DNA of 64,000 bases, taken from positions 1 through 64,000 of the forward strand of contig CACOMD010000005.1 of NCBI GenBank assembly GCA_902628235.1, read 5' to 3'. This stretch comes from an uncultured Prochlorococcus sp. (GTDB lineage Bacteria > Cyanobacteriota > Cyanobacteriia > PCC-6307 > Cyanobiaceae). The first letter of the stretch is position 1. Every line of letters begins with the position of its first letter. The position numbers and the translations under genes are program-made. Of this stretch, positions 1 through 9,058 are shown one piece after another. The notes under the pieces were generated by a model. It had not been told where the DNA came from. It ran no database searches and saw nothing but the letters and a program-made list of their open reading frames with translations.

Positions 1-51
1 TGAGATAATTAAATAAATCCTATTAAAATTGATCTTTAACAGATAAAATAG

Positions 52-645
52 ATGATTTTAAAATTGATTATTGTTTTAGCACATTTACAAGCGATCCTAA
101 TTCCAATATTCATAGGAATAATATCTATAAATAAGCTTAATCACATTAAAAATTTTAAATTAATTTCTTGGGGTTTTGTTTCATTAGGATTAGCTTCTAT
201 GTTTGAGATGATTGATCATACTCAAACAGAATGGATATATATAGATCATTCATCATTCTTTAATTGGCTTTTTTATTCATTGCTATCAATAGGCTTAACA
301 TTTTTATCTATATCAACAATAAAAAATAAGTATTTAATACTGACAAATCTACTAACTTGTATTTTAGCTATAGTCTCTTACTGGATTTTTGGAAAATCTC
401 TTACACTAGCTTTTCAAGTTTTGATAAGTATATTTTTAATTATTAATTGGCAAAGAAAATTTAAAGACTGGATATTTATCGCTTACCCAATTTTTGGGAT
501 ATTTTTAACAACTTTTTTGGGGATAAAACTTTCATTAAGTGCTAATCAAATTTGGCATATTTTTATAGGTCCCTCAGGAACATTAAGTGTTTTAACGTTT
601 TATCTTGTATTAAATAGATCAAAAAAAAGATTTCAAGAAATATAA
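52..645 (+). CDS. hypothetical multi-pass membrane protein
   Basis: 197 aa ORF, ATG start, several hydrophobic segments; family not recognised. Confidence 0.7.
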   Translation: MILKLIIVLAHLQAILIPIFIGIISINKLNHIKNFKLISWGFVSLGLASMFEMIDHTQTEWIYIDHSSFFNWLFYSLLSIGLTFLSISTIKNKYLILTNLLTCILAIVSYWIFGKSLTLAFQVLISIFLIINWQRKFKDWIFIAYPIFGIFLTTFLGIKLSLSANQIWHIFIGPSGTLSVLTFYLVLNRSKKRFQEI

Positions 646-675
646 TTTAAATTTTATTATTTTTTAGATAAATAA

Positions 676-1113
676 TTAATATATTTGCATTCTCGCTGAT
701 TTACTAATTAGTGGTATTTCAGGTTCAATTCCAGAAATACATTGAATTAAACAAAATATAAATATTGCTAAAGTCAAAATAAATAAAAACAAACCTATTT
801 CAGCAATCGGGACAATCCTTAGTAAATATGAGAATAAAATAAGAGCTATATCTAAAAGTAAAGCTTGGCATCCATTGAATCTGACAAAATAAGGTACATT
901 TGGATTTCTAACAACTCCAGCAAATAAAATTAAAAATAATAATAAGCCTCCAAAAGGTAGGCTGTTTTCAATTATTGCGATTGGCAAAGTAATATAAAAG
1001 ATTAATTTTAAATAAGCGAATTTATAAAAAAAAATCGACCCAAAAGGTAACACAGCCTTTAAGGGAATAGTGTAAATGAGTATAGAGGAAATTCTTTGTA
1101 AGATTGAAGTCAA
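676..1113 (-). CDS. Tic20-like membrane protein
   Basis: 145 aa; four hydrophobic segments and a 'VPYFVRFNGCQALLLDI' segment typical of cyanobacterial Tic20-like proteins. Confidence 0.65.
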   Translation of the reverse strand: MTSILQRISSILIYTIPLKAVLPFGSIFFYKFAYLKLIFYITLPIAIIENSLPFGGLLLFLILFAGVVRNPNVPYFVRFNGCQALLLDIALILFSYLLRIVPIAEIGLFLFILTLAIFIFCLIQCISGIEPEIPLISKSARMQIY

Positions 1114-1252
1114 TTAATTCTTGAAAACCTACTTAATACTAACCTTTTAATTAGATATTTATAGATTAAGAATTTCTAAGTATAAATTTTTTAAAGTTCT
1201 AACCAATTCTTTAAATAAATAGCGAACTAAAACCTTTTATTAATTCTTTATT

Positions 1253-1280
1253 CAATCTAGAAACAATCTGTAGACAATCT
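1253..1280. repeat. three CAATCT hexamers at exact 11-bp period (candidate operator)
   Basis: CAATCT at 1253-1258, 1264-1269 and 1275-1280, 40 bp before the ATG at 1320. Confidence 0.6.
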
Positions 1281-1319
1281 ATATAGATATTATTAGGATA
1301 TATTTATAGAAACGAAATT

Positions 1320-1814
1320 ATGCCCAAGAATTGGTCTTACTACAGAGAAGAATGGCTTAAAAATACCTCGATTCAAGAAGAGGATGCCAAATGGGCTCTG
1401 GAAGCCCTTATTGATTCAGAAGAAGAATTTTTTGAGATAGAAAGAGGACTACAAAATAAGGAAGATATCTTTGGAAAAGTAAAAGTTCTTAAGAAGAAAG
1501 TAAAAGAAAATCTTTCTTCAAAGGAAATAAGCCTAGATAATATTTCTTTAAATGCTTCAAACTCAAATAAGTTGCAAATCTCAGTCCCATCGAATATTAA
1601 TTATCTTTTAAAGGTATGGGCAGCAGCAGAAGGAAGAGACTTGTCAAGTGTTGCATTTCAATGTCTTGAAACGGGTTTAAGAGAAATGAAAAGTAAAGGT
1701 AGCATACCTTCAATTGCTACCAGTAGATATGATTCTGCTTGCAAAAAAAGAATTGCCTTAGCAGAAGTTAATAATTTACTTGATAAATATGAGTCTGCCC
1801 AAAATAAAAATTAA
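1320..1814 (+). CDS. hypothetical protein with ribbon-helix-helix-like central segment
   Basis: ATG ORF; 'KLQISVPSNINYLLKVWAAAEGRDLSSVAFQCLETGLREM' reads as strand-helix-helix (RHH/CopG-like). Confidence 0.6.
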   Translation: MPKNWSYYREEWLKNTSIQEEDAKWALEALIDSEEEFFEIERGLQNKEDIFGKVKVLKKKVKENLSSKEISLDNISLNASNSNKLQISVPSNINYLLKVWAAAEGRDLSSVAFQCLETGLREMKSKGSIPSIATSRYDSACKKRIALAEVNNLLDKYESAQNKN

Positions 1815-1818
1815 ATTC

Positions 1819-2223
1819 ATGTTGAAAAAATACTTACAAAAAAAATATAAAATTTTTAATAATTCCTCACTTGGTGAGAAATTCATATTTAAAAGAAATG
1901 GTTTAAAGGATGGTTTTATTTATACACTTTATTCCGATAATTCAAATCTAATTGAAGTTGGATTTACTCAAAGCAATAAAATTCTAGAAAATATATTAAT
2001 GGATGAAAAATTCATTTTGCTAGACAAAAAAAAAGGTTCCTTAAAGGAACTAAGCACCTTAAAAAGAACATTAGAGGATCTTGGACTTTTAATTTTAAAT
2101 AATAGATACTATAAATATTCTGAATTACTAATGAGACATTTGCATACTCTTGGTTGGCCTATAGGCAGATCTCTTTATAAACATAGAATTATAAAGAAGA
2201 AGATACTTTACGCAGTTAATTAA
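1819..2223 (+). CDS. hypothetical protein, weak GIY-YIG/T5orf172-like resemblance
   Basis: ORF track starts at 1780, but the in-frame ATG at 1819 lies just after the upstream stop (1812-1814); 'GFIYTLYSDNSNLIEVGFTQS' resembles a degenerate GIY-YIG N-terminus. Confidence 0.55.
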   Translation: MLKKYLQKKYKIFNNSSLGEKFIFKRNGLKDGFIYTLYSDNSNLIEVGFTQSNKILENILMDEKFILLDKKKGSLKELSTLKRTLEDLGLLILNNRYYKYSELLMRHLHTLGWPIGRSLYKHRIIKKKILYAVN

Positions 2224-2225
2224 AA

Positions 2226-2693
2226 TCAACCGCAATCTAAAGTATCTATTGTTTTTCTATTTGTAAAAGAATTTATTCCATCTGCTTTTTTGCAAAATTC
2301 TCTTAAAACATCTTTTGTGAGATATACATTTGTAAAATCTGCTCCATTTATTTTAACATCTTGAAACTGAGCACTGAAAGCAAAAGAGTCTTCTAAATTT
2401 GTGTTAGTTAAGTCTGTTCCTTCAAGGTTTGCGGAGTCTAAGGTAACTTCTCTCAAGTTTGAATTACTTAAATTTGTATTTTTTAGTTTAGCTCCATATA
2501 AACTAGCTCCCTCCAAATTGCAGTCTGAAAGATTTGCGTCTTGCAAATCAGTTAAATAAAAAGTAGCTCCTTGCAAATCAGATCCAGAAAAGTCTACGCC
2601 TAATAGAGATTGTTTTCCGTAATCTAGTGCAGCGAAAGAGGCTCTCGGGAATAAAAGACTTAAGGTTAAATATAAGAGAACGAAGAACCTCAT
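2226..2693 (-). CDS. pentapeptide repeat protein with N-terminal signal sequence
   Basis: A(D/N)LxX-type repeats: 'DLQDANLSDCNLEGASLYGAKLKNTNLSNSNLREVTLDSANLEGTDLTNTNLEDS'. Confidence 0.9.
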   Translation of the reverse strand: MRFFVLLYLTLSLLFPRASFAALDYGKQSLLGVDFSGSDLQGATFYLTDLQDANLSDCNLEGASLYGAKLKNTNLSNSNLREVTLDSANLEGTDLTNTNLEDSFAFSAQFQDVKINGADFTNVYLTKDVLREFCKKADGINSFTNRKTIDTLDCG

Positions 2694-2801
2694 TTTAATC
2701 TTAAAAAGTACTAAAACAATTCTAACTTCTATTGAACAATTCTTGAAGTTTGGATTTTAAGTAGTGCTATATTGTATCAATAAAATAATATCTGCCAAAT
2801 T

Positions 2802-4439
2802 TTGGATTTAAATCCATACGATGCAATAATTGTTGGAACAGGTGCCACTGGGGGAATGGCTGCTCTTACATTAGCTGAACAAGGAATAAAAGTTCTAATG
2901 ATAGAGGCTGGACCATTTTTAAAAAGAGAAGAAGCTTACTCCAAGGAGCCACTTGACACTTTTAAAAGAGCATTTGGGTTCATATCAAAAAAACATAAAA
3001 ATCAAATTCAACATCCAGGTTATTGGAAAAACAATCCAGATCTATATGGCAATGAAAAAAAATATCCTTATACCTATCCAGAAGATAAACCTTTTCTATG
3101 GACACAAGGAAAACAAGTTGGTGGCAGATCTCTTACTTGGGGCGGAATTACACTAAGACTTTCTCCGAGCGATTTTAAACCAGCTGATAAAGATGGTTTT
3201 GGAGCAAACTGGCCAATCACATATGGTGAATTATCTCCTCATTACGATTATGTAGAAAAATCCTCCCAAATATTTGGCAAAAAAGATAATTTAGAACAAA
3301 TTCCTAATGGGCATTACATTGGCGAAGTACCTCTAACCGAAAGTGAGCTGATTTTTGGTGAAAAAATTTCATCAAAATTAAACTATCCCTTTGTGCAGTC
3401 GAGAGGATTTGATAAAAATGCTTCTATTAAGGAGGAAGACTGGCCAAAATCCTCAAGCTTAGGAAGTTCACTTAAAAGAGCTCTTAAAACAGGCAACGTA
3501 CAAATACTTCCCAATCATCTTGTGGAGTCGTTTCAAACAAATAAAGAAACTGAAATGGCTACCTCAATTAGAATAATTAATACCAATAATGGACTTAAAA
3601 AGGATTTAAATTGCGAATTAATCTTATTATGCGCATCTACAATTTCAACTCTTAGAATTCTTTTAAATTCAGAAAAAGAGTCGTGTGATTCTGGATTTAT
3701 CGATACCTCAGGAAAACTTGGTAGATATATTATGGATCATGTCTCTGTAAGTAAATTTTTTTCTATTCCTCGTACAAATAATTATCCAAATAAATCATTT
3801 AATCAAGCACCTCTTTCAGGAGCAGGTAGTTTTTTTATCCCATTCGGAACACAATTACCAGACGATATTGACTTCTTCAGGGGCTACGGGATTTGGGGTG
3901 CTATTGATAGATTAGGCATCCCTACTTTTTTAAAAAAAGAAGAGAATAAATCTATTGGCTTTCTTATATCTCATGGCGAAGTGTTACCTCGTAAAGAGAA
4001 CAGGGTTAAGCTTTCCAATCAAACAGATGAATGGGATATTCCCATCCCTAATATTGAATTTGAATGGAGTGATAATGAGCACAAAATGATTAAACATATG
4101 TCAAATACCATGGTGAAAGCAATTAATTATTCGGGAGGTAAAGTTAAGGATTTAAAAACTTTGCTAAATATTCCACTTTTAAATTTGCTTGAAAATAATT
4201 CTATCGCTCTTTCAGGGGATATACCTCCTCCTGGTTACTATATACATGAAGTTGGAGGAGCACCTATGGGTTTAAAGGAAGATGATAGTGTCTTAGATAA
4301 ATGGAATAGACTTTGGAGATGCAAGAATGTTTTCGTTTTAGATGGAGCTTGCTGGCCAACTTCATCTTGGCAGAGTCCTACTCTAACAATGATGGCATTA
4401 AGTAGAAGAGCTTGCTTAAGGATTAAAAAGCTGATTTAA
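2802..4439 (+). CDS. GMC-family / FAD-dependent oxidoreductase
   Basis: N-terminal 'DAIIVGTGATGGMAALTLAEQGIKVLMIEAG' FAD fold, 'GGRSLTWGG', C-terminal GMC-like segment; TTG start. Confidence 0.85.
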   Translation: MDLNPYDAIIVGTGATGGMAALTLAEQGIKVLMIEAGPFLKREEAYSKEPLDTFKRAFGFISKKHKNQIQHPGYWKNNPDLYGNEKKYPYTYPEDKPFLWTQGKQVGGRSLTWGGITLRLSPSDFKPADKDGFGANWPITYGELSPHYDYVEKSSQIFGKKDNLEQIPNGHYIGEVPLTESELIFGEKISSKLNYPFVQSRGFDKNASIKEEDWPKSSSLGSSLKRALKTGNVQILPNHLVESFQTNKETEMATSIRIINTNNGLKKDLNCELILLCASTISTLRILLNSEKESCDSGFIDTSGKLGRYIMDHVSVSKFFSIPRTNNYPNKSFNQAPLSGAGSFFIPFGTQLPDDIDFFRGYGIWGAIDRLGIPTFLKKEENKSIGFLISHGEVLPRKENRVKLSNQTDEWDIPIPNIEFEWSDNEHKMIKHMSNTMVKAINYSGGKVKDLKTLLNIPLLNLLENNSIALSGDIPPPGYYIHEVGGAPMGLKEDDSVLDKWNRLWRCKNVFVLDGACWPTSSWQSPTLTMMALSRRACLRIKKLI

Positions 4440-4661
4440 ATACATTTCTGTAACTTGACTATCGCCACATCCATTTTGAACTAGAAAAGTTGCTATGGCT
4501 GAATTAATAAGTTGATATTGGTCCCATTTAGGATTTTTTATAACAAAATCCTTCATACTTCTATAAAGACTTTCAGATAATTCTGTTTCTAAAGAAACAG
4601 ATAATCGAGGATTACATGAATAAGTATTTTCTACATTCTTTTCAAAAGTATTTAAATCCAT
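4416..4661 (-). CDS. DUF2811 family protein
   Basis: 'VSLETELSESLYRSMKDFVIKNPKWDQYQLINSAIATFLVQNG' matches the cyanobacterial DUF2811 pattern. Confidence 0.75.
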   Translation of the reverse strand: MDLNTFEKNVENTYSCNPRLSVSLETELSESLYRSMKDFVIKNPKWDQYQLINSAIATFLVQNGCGDSQVTEMYLNQLFNP

Positions 4662-4875
4662 TTGAATAAATCTCTTAGTTCAAAACAATAATCATATATT
4701 TTTTAAATACTGTCAAAACACAACATTAATTAATTATTAAGTGAGACTCATGTCATATTGGAGATTTAAAATTTTACACATCAAATTTATATTTTTAGAT
4801 AGAAAAATTTTAAATTGTCAACAATAATTAGGAAGTGAAGTTATCTTTATAAAAATCAATCCCTTACAAGATCAC

Positions 4876-4917
4876 TGTGGATATGGACGTGGAAAAATAA
4901 ATCTATTTTGTGGAAAA
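4876..4917. promoter_or_regulatory. cluster of three DnaA-box-like nonamers
   Basis: Reverse complements: ATATCCACA (4876-4884), TTTTCCACG (4888-4896), TTTTCCACA (4909-4917). Confidence 0.45.
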
Positions 4918-5028
4918 ACAATGAATAAACAATTTATTAATACTGATAAGCAATACTTATGATCTATAAGTCTATTAAGACACGAGTAAGAAAGAGACAG
5001 ATGATTCGGCAATATTCAACTGAATTTC

Positions 5029-6129
5029 TTAATGTTTAACTTTATTTGTTGATTGAAGAGTTACAGGCCCTAATGGGTGATTAGCATTTGGATAAACTTC
5101 ATGATGATGATGATGATGATTTTCTATTTCATCAGAGTTATTATTTTTCGATATATCTTTTTTGGTTGAATAGGAGGATATGATTTCAATTTCACAAGCT
5201 CCACTACACTCTGCCTCACAAAGCTCACAACTAATTCCTAAGCCCTCAACATGATCATGATGACTCTCTTGTATTAAGCCAACTTCTTTTTCAAACCCAA
5301 AAAGATTAGACCTATATTTACATAAAGAGCAGTTTGGAGAAGAATTATCCTCATTTTTTAATATTTCATCGATTCTCTCGACAAAAGTATCAATTACTCG
5401 AGGATGGGAAGACAGATATTTCGCATCAAAGAAGGAAACATTTGGATTTACTCCTGCAACTGCATCTTTTTGCCTTTTTATTCTACTGACTAAAACTCCT
5501 GTAAAAAGAAAATATGGGAACAAAATTATATTTTTATATCCAAGTTTAACAACATGATTCAACCCTGGTTCTACCAATGGAAAAGTAACTCCGGAAAAGA
5601 CTGTTTCACCCCATCCAAGTCCTACTCCTTCTACAATCATCCTTGTTATTTTTGCTACGTTTGAATTGGCATCTGGATCAGAAGATCCTCTACCAACAAC
5701 AACTAAAACAGAATCAGAAGGAATAATATTTGTATTTTCTTTGAATACTTCTCTAACTCTCTCACAGGCTGCACTTATCATTAGATTGTTAATCCCTAGT
5801 TCTCTCCCATAATTAATTTCAATACCATTTTTGTTAGCGTAAGACATTAAAACACTTGGAATATCATTTTTAACATGTCCAGCTGCAAATAACATTGCAG
5901 GAATTGCAATAATTTTTTTTACAGATTTTATTTTTAATTTTTCTAACCCATCGATTAGTGAGGGTTTTGCAAATTCTAAAAAACCATATTCAACATTAAA
6001 TAAAGGGAATCTTTTTTGAATACATTTTGTCAAATATTTAAATTCTTCTAATGCAAGTTTATTCCTACTCCCATGACCACAAATTAATATGCCTATATCA
6101 TTATTTAATTTTGAATTTAGAGTATCCAA
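5029..6129 (-). CDS. CbiX-type sirohydrochlorin cobaltochelatase/ferrochelatase-like protein with His/Cys-rich C-terminus
   Basis: 'GILICGHGSRNKLALEEF', 'AIPAMLFAAGHVKNDIP', 'LFPYFLFTGVLVSRI'; C-terminal CxxC motifs and His6 tract. Confidence 0.85.
   Translation of the reverse strand: MDTLNSKLNNDIGILICGHGSRNKLALEEFKYLTKCIQKRFPLFNVEYGFLEFAKPSLIDGLEKLKIKSVKKIIAIPAMLFAAGHVKNDIPSVLMSYANKNGIEINYGRELGINNLMISAACERVREVFKENTNIIPSDSVLVVVGRGSSDPDANSNVAKITRMIVEGVGLGWGETVFSGVTFPLVEPGLNHVVKLGYKNIILFPYFLFTGVLVSRIKRQKDAVAGVNPNVSFFDAKYLSSHPRVIDTFVERIDEILKNEDNSSPNCSLCKYRSNLFGFEKEVGLIQESHHDHVEGLGISCELCEAECSGACEIEIISSYSTKKDISKNNNSDEIENHHHHHHEVYPNANHPLGPVTLQSTNKVKH
5101..5120. repeat. ATG trinucleotide microsatellite encoding the His tract on the minus strand
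   Basis: ATGATGATGATGATGATGAT. Confidence 0.9.
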
Positions 6130-6175
6130 TTTATTCGTAGTATTAATATTATTATATAAATAATCACGCTAAATA

Positions 6176-7459
6176 ATGATAGATAAATCAAATTTATTTA
6201 TAGTACCAAACTCAAATTCTAATGACGCAAAAATTAAAAAAATTATTTACGAAATAGACAAAAGTTTTTTTGAAAAAATCAAGAAAGATTCTACTAATAA
6301 AGAATATTTATGCATTTGTAGCGGTGGAACTACTTCTGGTTGTGCAAAGGATAATTATATTACTGTTGATCTAAGAAAAAACTATAACCAAATTAAATTC
6401 GATAAAGAAACAGGCATTATTAATATTGGGGGAGGTGTTTTGATGGATGATTTATTAAGAAATTTAGATAAATTTAATAGAACTTTTCCAATTGGTTTAT
6501 CAACTCTTCCAGGGATAGGATATATTCTTACAGGAGGAATAAGTCCTTTAAGCAGGCGATATGGTTTAGCAATTGATAGTGTTATTTCAGTAAAAGGATT
6601 TTTTGGTAATGGTGAATATTTCTCACTAAATAACGAAAAAATAATTGAAGAAAAAGAACTTAAAATTATGGAGGGTATAAAGGGAGCCGCTCCATTTTTT
6701 ACAATAGTAACTGAAATTGGTCTTAAGACTTTTAAATCCTACCCAATAAAAATTTTTGAGGGTTTTATTAATAAAAATGAATTAGAAGAATTAATAATAA
6801 AGTCAGAAGAATTTCCCAAAAATATGAGTACTCAATGGATTTTCTCTGATCAGATATATATTTATATTGTTTCAGAAATAAAAACAGAAAAAGATAAAAT
6901 ATTAGCTGAAAAATATACAGTCGATTTTAAAAAATACTCATCTTTAAAAATAAGAAACTACAAAAGTTTTAATGATGTTAGATTTTTTCCGAAAGAATTA
7001 AATCTTTTTGAATTAAATTCAAATAACCATTCTGAAGTAATTAGTTTATTAGGTAATGATTTAAAAAATAATGTAAAAGATTTTATATCAATACTTAAAG
7101 AAATTAATTTCTTAAAACCAAATAAATCATGTTATGTTGCATCACAACAAATGGGTTGTAATTCAAATAAAAATAATAATTCTTCTAGCCTTTTTATACA
7201 TAGAGAATGTGCATGGAAACCATGGATTTATGCCTCATGGGAAAAGAATAATTACGAAGATAAGAATTTAGCACTAACTTGGATGAATCAATCTTGGGAT
7301 AAATTAAAAAGATTTTTCCCATATATACATTTGGCGCAAATACATAATCATCTTCATTCTCATAAAGAAGAAATGAATCTTGCTTTTGGTGATAAATTAA
7401 AAGATTTAAAACTTTTAAAGAAGTTTTATGATCCTACAAACATTTTGCCACCTTTATAG
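6176..7459 (+). CDS. FAD-binding oxidoreductase (FAD_binding_4 / GlcD-like)
   Basis: 'ICSGGTTSGCAKDNYITVDLRK', 'IINIGGGVLMDDLLRNL', 'GLSTLPGIGYILTGGISPLSRRYGLAIDSV'; C-terminal 'FYDPTNILPP'. Confidence 0.85.
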   Translation: MIDKSNLFIVPNSNSNDAKIKKIIYEIDKSFFEKIKKDSTNKEYLCICSGGTTSGCAKDNYITVDLRKNYNQIKFDKETGIINIGGGVLMDDLLRNLDKFNRTFPIGLSTLPGIGYILTGGISPLSRRYGLAIDSVISVKGFFGNGEYFSLNNEKIIEEKELKIMEGIKGAAPFFTIVTEIGLKTFKSYPIKIFEGFINKNELEELIIKSEEFPKNMSTQWIFSDQIYIYIVSEIKTEKDKILAEKYTVDFKKYSSLKIRNYKSFNDVRFFPKELNLFELNSNNHSEVISLLGNDLKNNVKDFISILKEINFLKPNKSCYVASQQMGCNSNKNNNSSSLFIHRECAWKPWIYASWEKNNYEDKNLALTWMNQSWDKLKRFFPYIHLAQIHNHLHSHKEEMNLAFGDKLKDLKLLKKFYDPTNILPPL

Positions 7460-7488
7460 AGTAAATTTTTCTAATAGATAAATTCAAT

Positions 7489-9057
7489 ATGGCAGATTTA
7501 AAGAATTATTTATCAAGAAATTGGTTTGGAGATCCAAAATCAAATATTCTCTCAGGTATAGTTGTTGCTTTTGCAATGATTCCTGAAGCTATAGCTTTTT
7601 CTGGAATTGCAGGTGTTGATCCGAAAGTTGGTTTATATGGAGCATTTTGCTTATCAATAACAATTGCTTTATTTGGTGGAAGGAGAGGAATGATAACCTC
7701 TGTAACAGGATCAACAGCTTTGCTAATGACAGGGCTTGTTGCTTATGGAGAATCTCAAGGCCCTGGGGTAGGTTTATCCTACTTAATTGCAGCTGGATTA
7801 TTAACAGGTATATTACAAATCACATGGGGATATTTAAGATTGGCATATCAAATGAGATTTGTGCCATCTGGAGTATTAAGTGGGTTTGTAAATGCTCTAG
7901 CACTACTTATTTTTCAAGCTCAATTGCCTCAACTCGGTATAGGTGTAAAAGAAACGAGTGATTTAGGAATTGAGAATATTTCAAGATATCCAGTCGCTGG
8001 GCAGATACCAACCGTTTGGATACTTGTAATTTTAGGATTAATAATCATTTATGGAGTTCCAAAGATAACGAAAGTTATACCTTCTCAATTAATTGCAATT
8101 ATTGTAATTACACTAATAAGTTTACTTTTTAAACTTGACATTCCAAAAGTTAGCGACTTAGGTACATTACCAAATGGCTTCCCTTCCATTTCATTACCTT
8201 TTGGTTTAATAGAGAATGGTAAAGTCCCATTTAATATGAATACTTTGGGTATTATTCTTCCAACTTCGCTCGCTATTTCATTAGTAGGATTAATGGAAAC
8301 TTTTTTAACACAAGATATTTTGGATGATGCTAATGATAGTAGTTCTAACAAAAATAAAGAGGCAAGAGGTCAAGGGATAGCAAATATTGTAGCTTCAATT
8401 TTTGGAGGAATGGCAGGATGCGCTCTTGTTGGCCAATCCGTTATGAATTCTGAGAATGGAGGAAAAACAAGATTATCTACACTTTCTTCCGGTTTATCTT
8501 TATTGTTAATGATTTTAATTTTCAAGTCATGGATAGGATCAATTCCAATGGCTGCATTGGTTGCTGTAATGATAACTATCTCAATTAGTACTGCAGATAT
8601 AAATGGTTTAAGAAATATTCGAAAAATACCAAAGAGTGATATTGCTGTTATGGTCACAACATTTTCAGTTACTATGCTTACTAAGCCACATAATTTAGCA
8701 TTAGGAGTAATTGCAGGTGTTGCTTTGGCAGCAATTCTTTTCAGCAGAAAAGTAGCAAAAGTTATATCCGTTAAAAGGAGTAAAAATGAGCAGAATAAAA
8801 TTATTTACAGGGTTAAAGGTCAGCTATTTTTTGTTAGTAAGATGTACTTCCTGCAAGGTTTTGATTTATATGAACATCCAGAAGAAATTATTATTGATAT
8901 GACCTCTGCTCACATTTGGGATCAAAGTGGTGTAGTTGCACTTGATCAAATCATAAGGAAATTTAAAAATGGTGGATCAAAAGTTGAGATAATTGGATTA
9001 AATAAAGAAAGCTTAAATTTATTTGAGAGACTAGGAGGTATGGAATTTAATCATTAA
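7489..9057 (+). CDS. SulP-family anion transporter with C-terminal STAS domain
   Basis: 'NILSGIVVAFAMIPEAIAFSGIAGVDPKVGLYGAF' SulP signature; C-terminal STAS-like segment. Confidence 0.93.
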   Translation: MADLKNYLSRNWFGDPKSNILSGIVVAFAMIPEAIAFSGIAGVDPKVGLYGAFCLSITIALFGGRRGMITSVTGSTALLMTGLVAYGESQGPGVGLSYLIAAGLLTGILQITWGYLRLAYQMRFVPSGVLSGFVNALALLIFQAQLPQLGIGVKETSDLGIENISRYPVAGQIPTVWILVILGLIIIYGVPKITKVIPSQLIAIIVITLISLLFKLDIPKVSDLGTLPNGFPSISLPFGLIENGKVPFNMNTLGIILPTSLAISLVGLMETFLTQDILDDANDSSSNKNKEARGQGIANIVASIFGGMAGCALVGQSVMNSENGGKTRLSTLSSGLSLLLMILIFKSWIGSIPMAALVAVMITISISTADINGLRNIRKIPKSDIAVMVTTFSVTMLTKPHNLALGVIAGVALAAILFSRKVAKVISVKRSKNEQNKIIYRVKGQLFFVSKMYFLQGFDLYEHPEEIIIDMTSAHIWDQSGVVALDQIIRKFKNGGSKVEIIGLNKESLNLFERLGGMEFNH

Positions 9058-9058
9058 A

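Noticed and set aside
2953-3156. 67-aa ORF inside the GMC oxidoreductase gene
   Set aside because: Out of frame within a well-supported larger CDS; no recognisable motif.
7647-7961. 104-aa plus-strand ORF inside SulP
   Set aside because: Alternate frame of a strong SulP coding sequence; composition is not protein-like.
8085-8657. Two minus-strand ORFs antisense to SulP (8085-8351, 8370-8657)
   Set aside because: Antisense shadow ORFs; hydrophobic character mirrors the sense strand codons.
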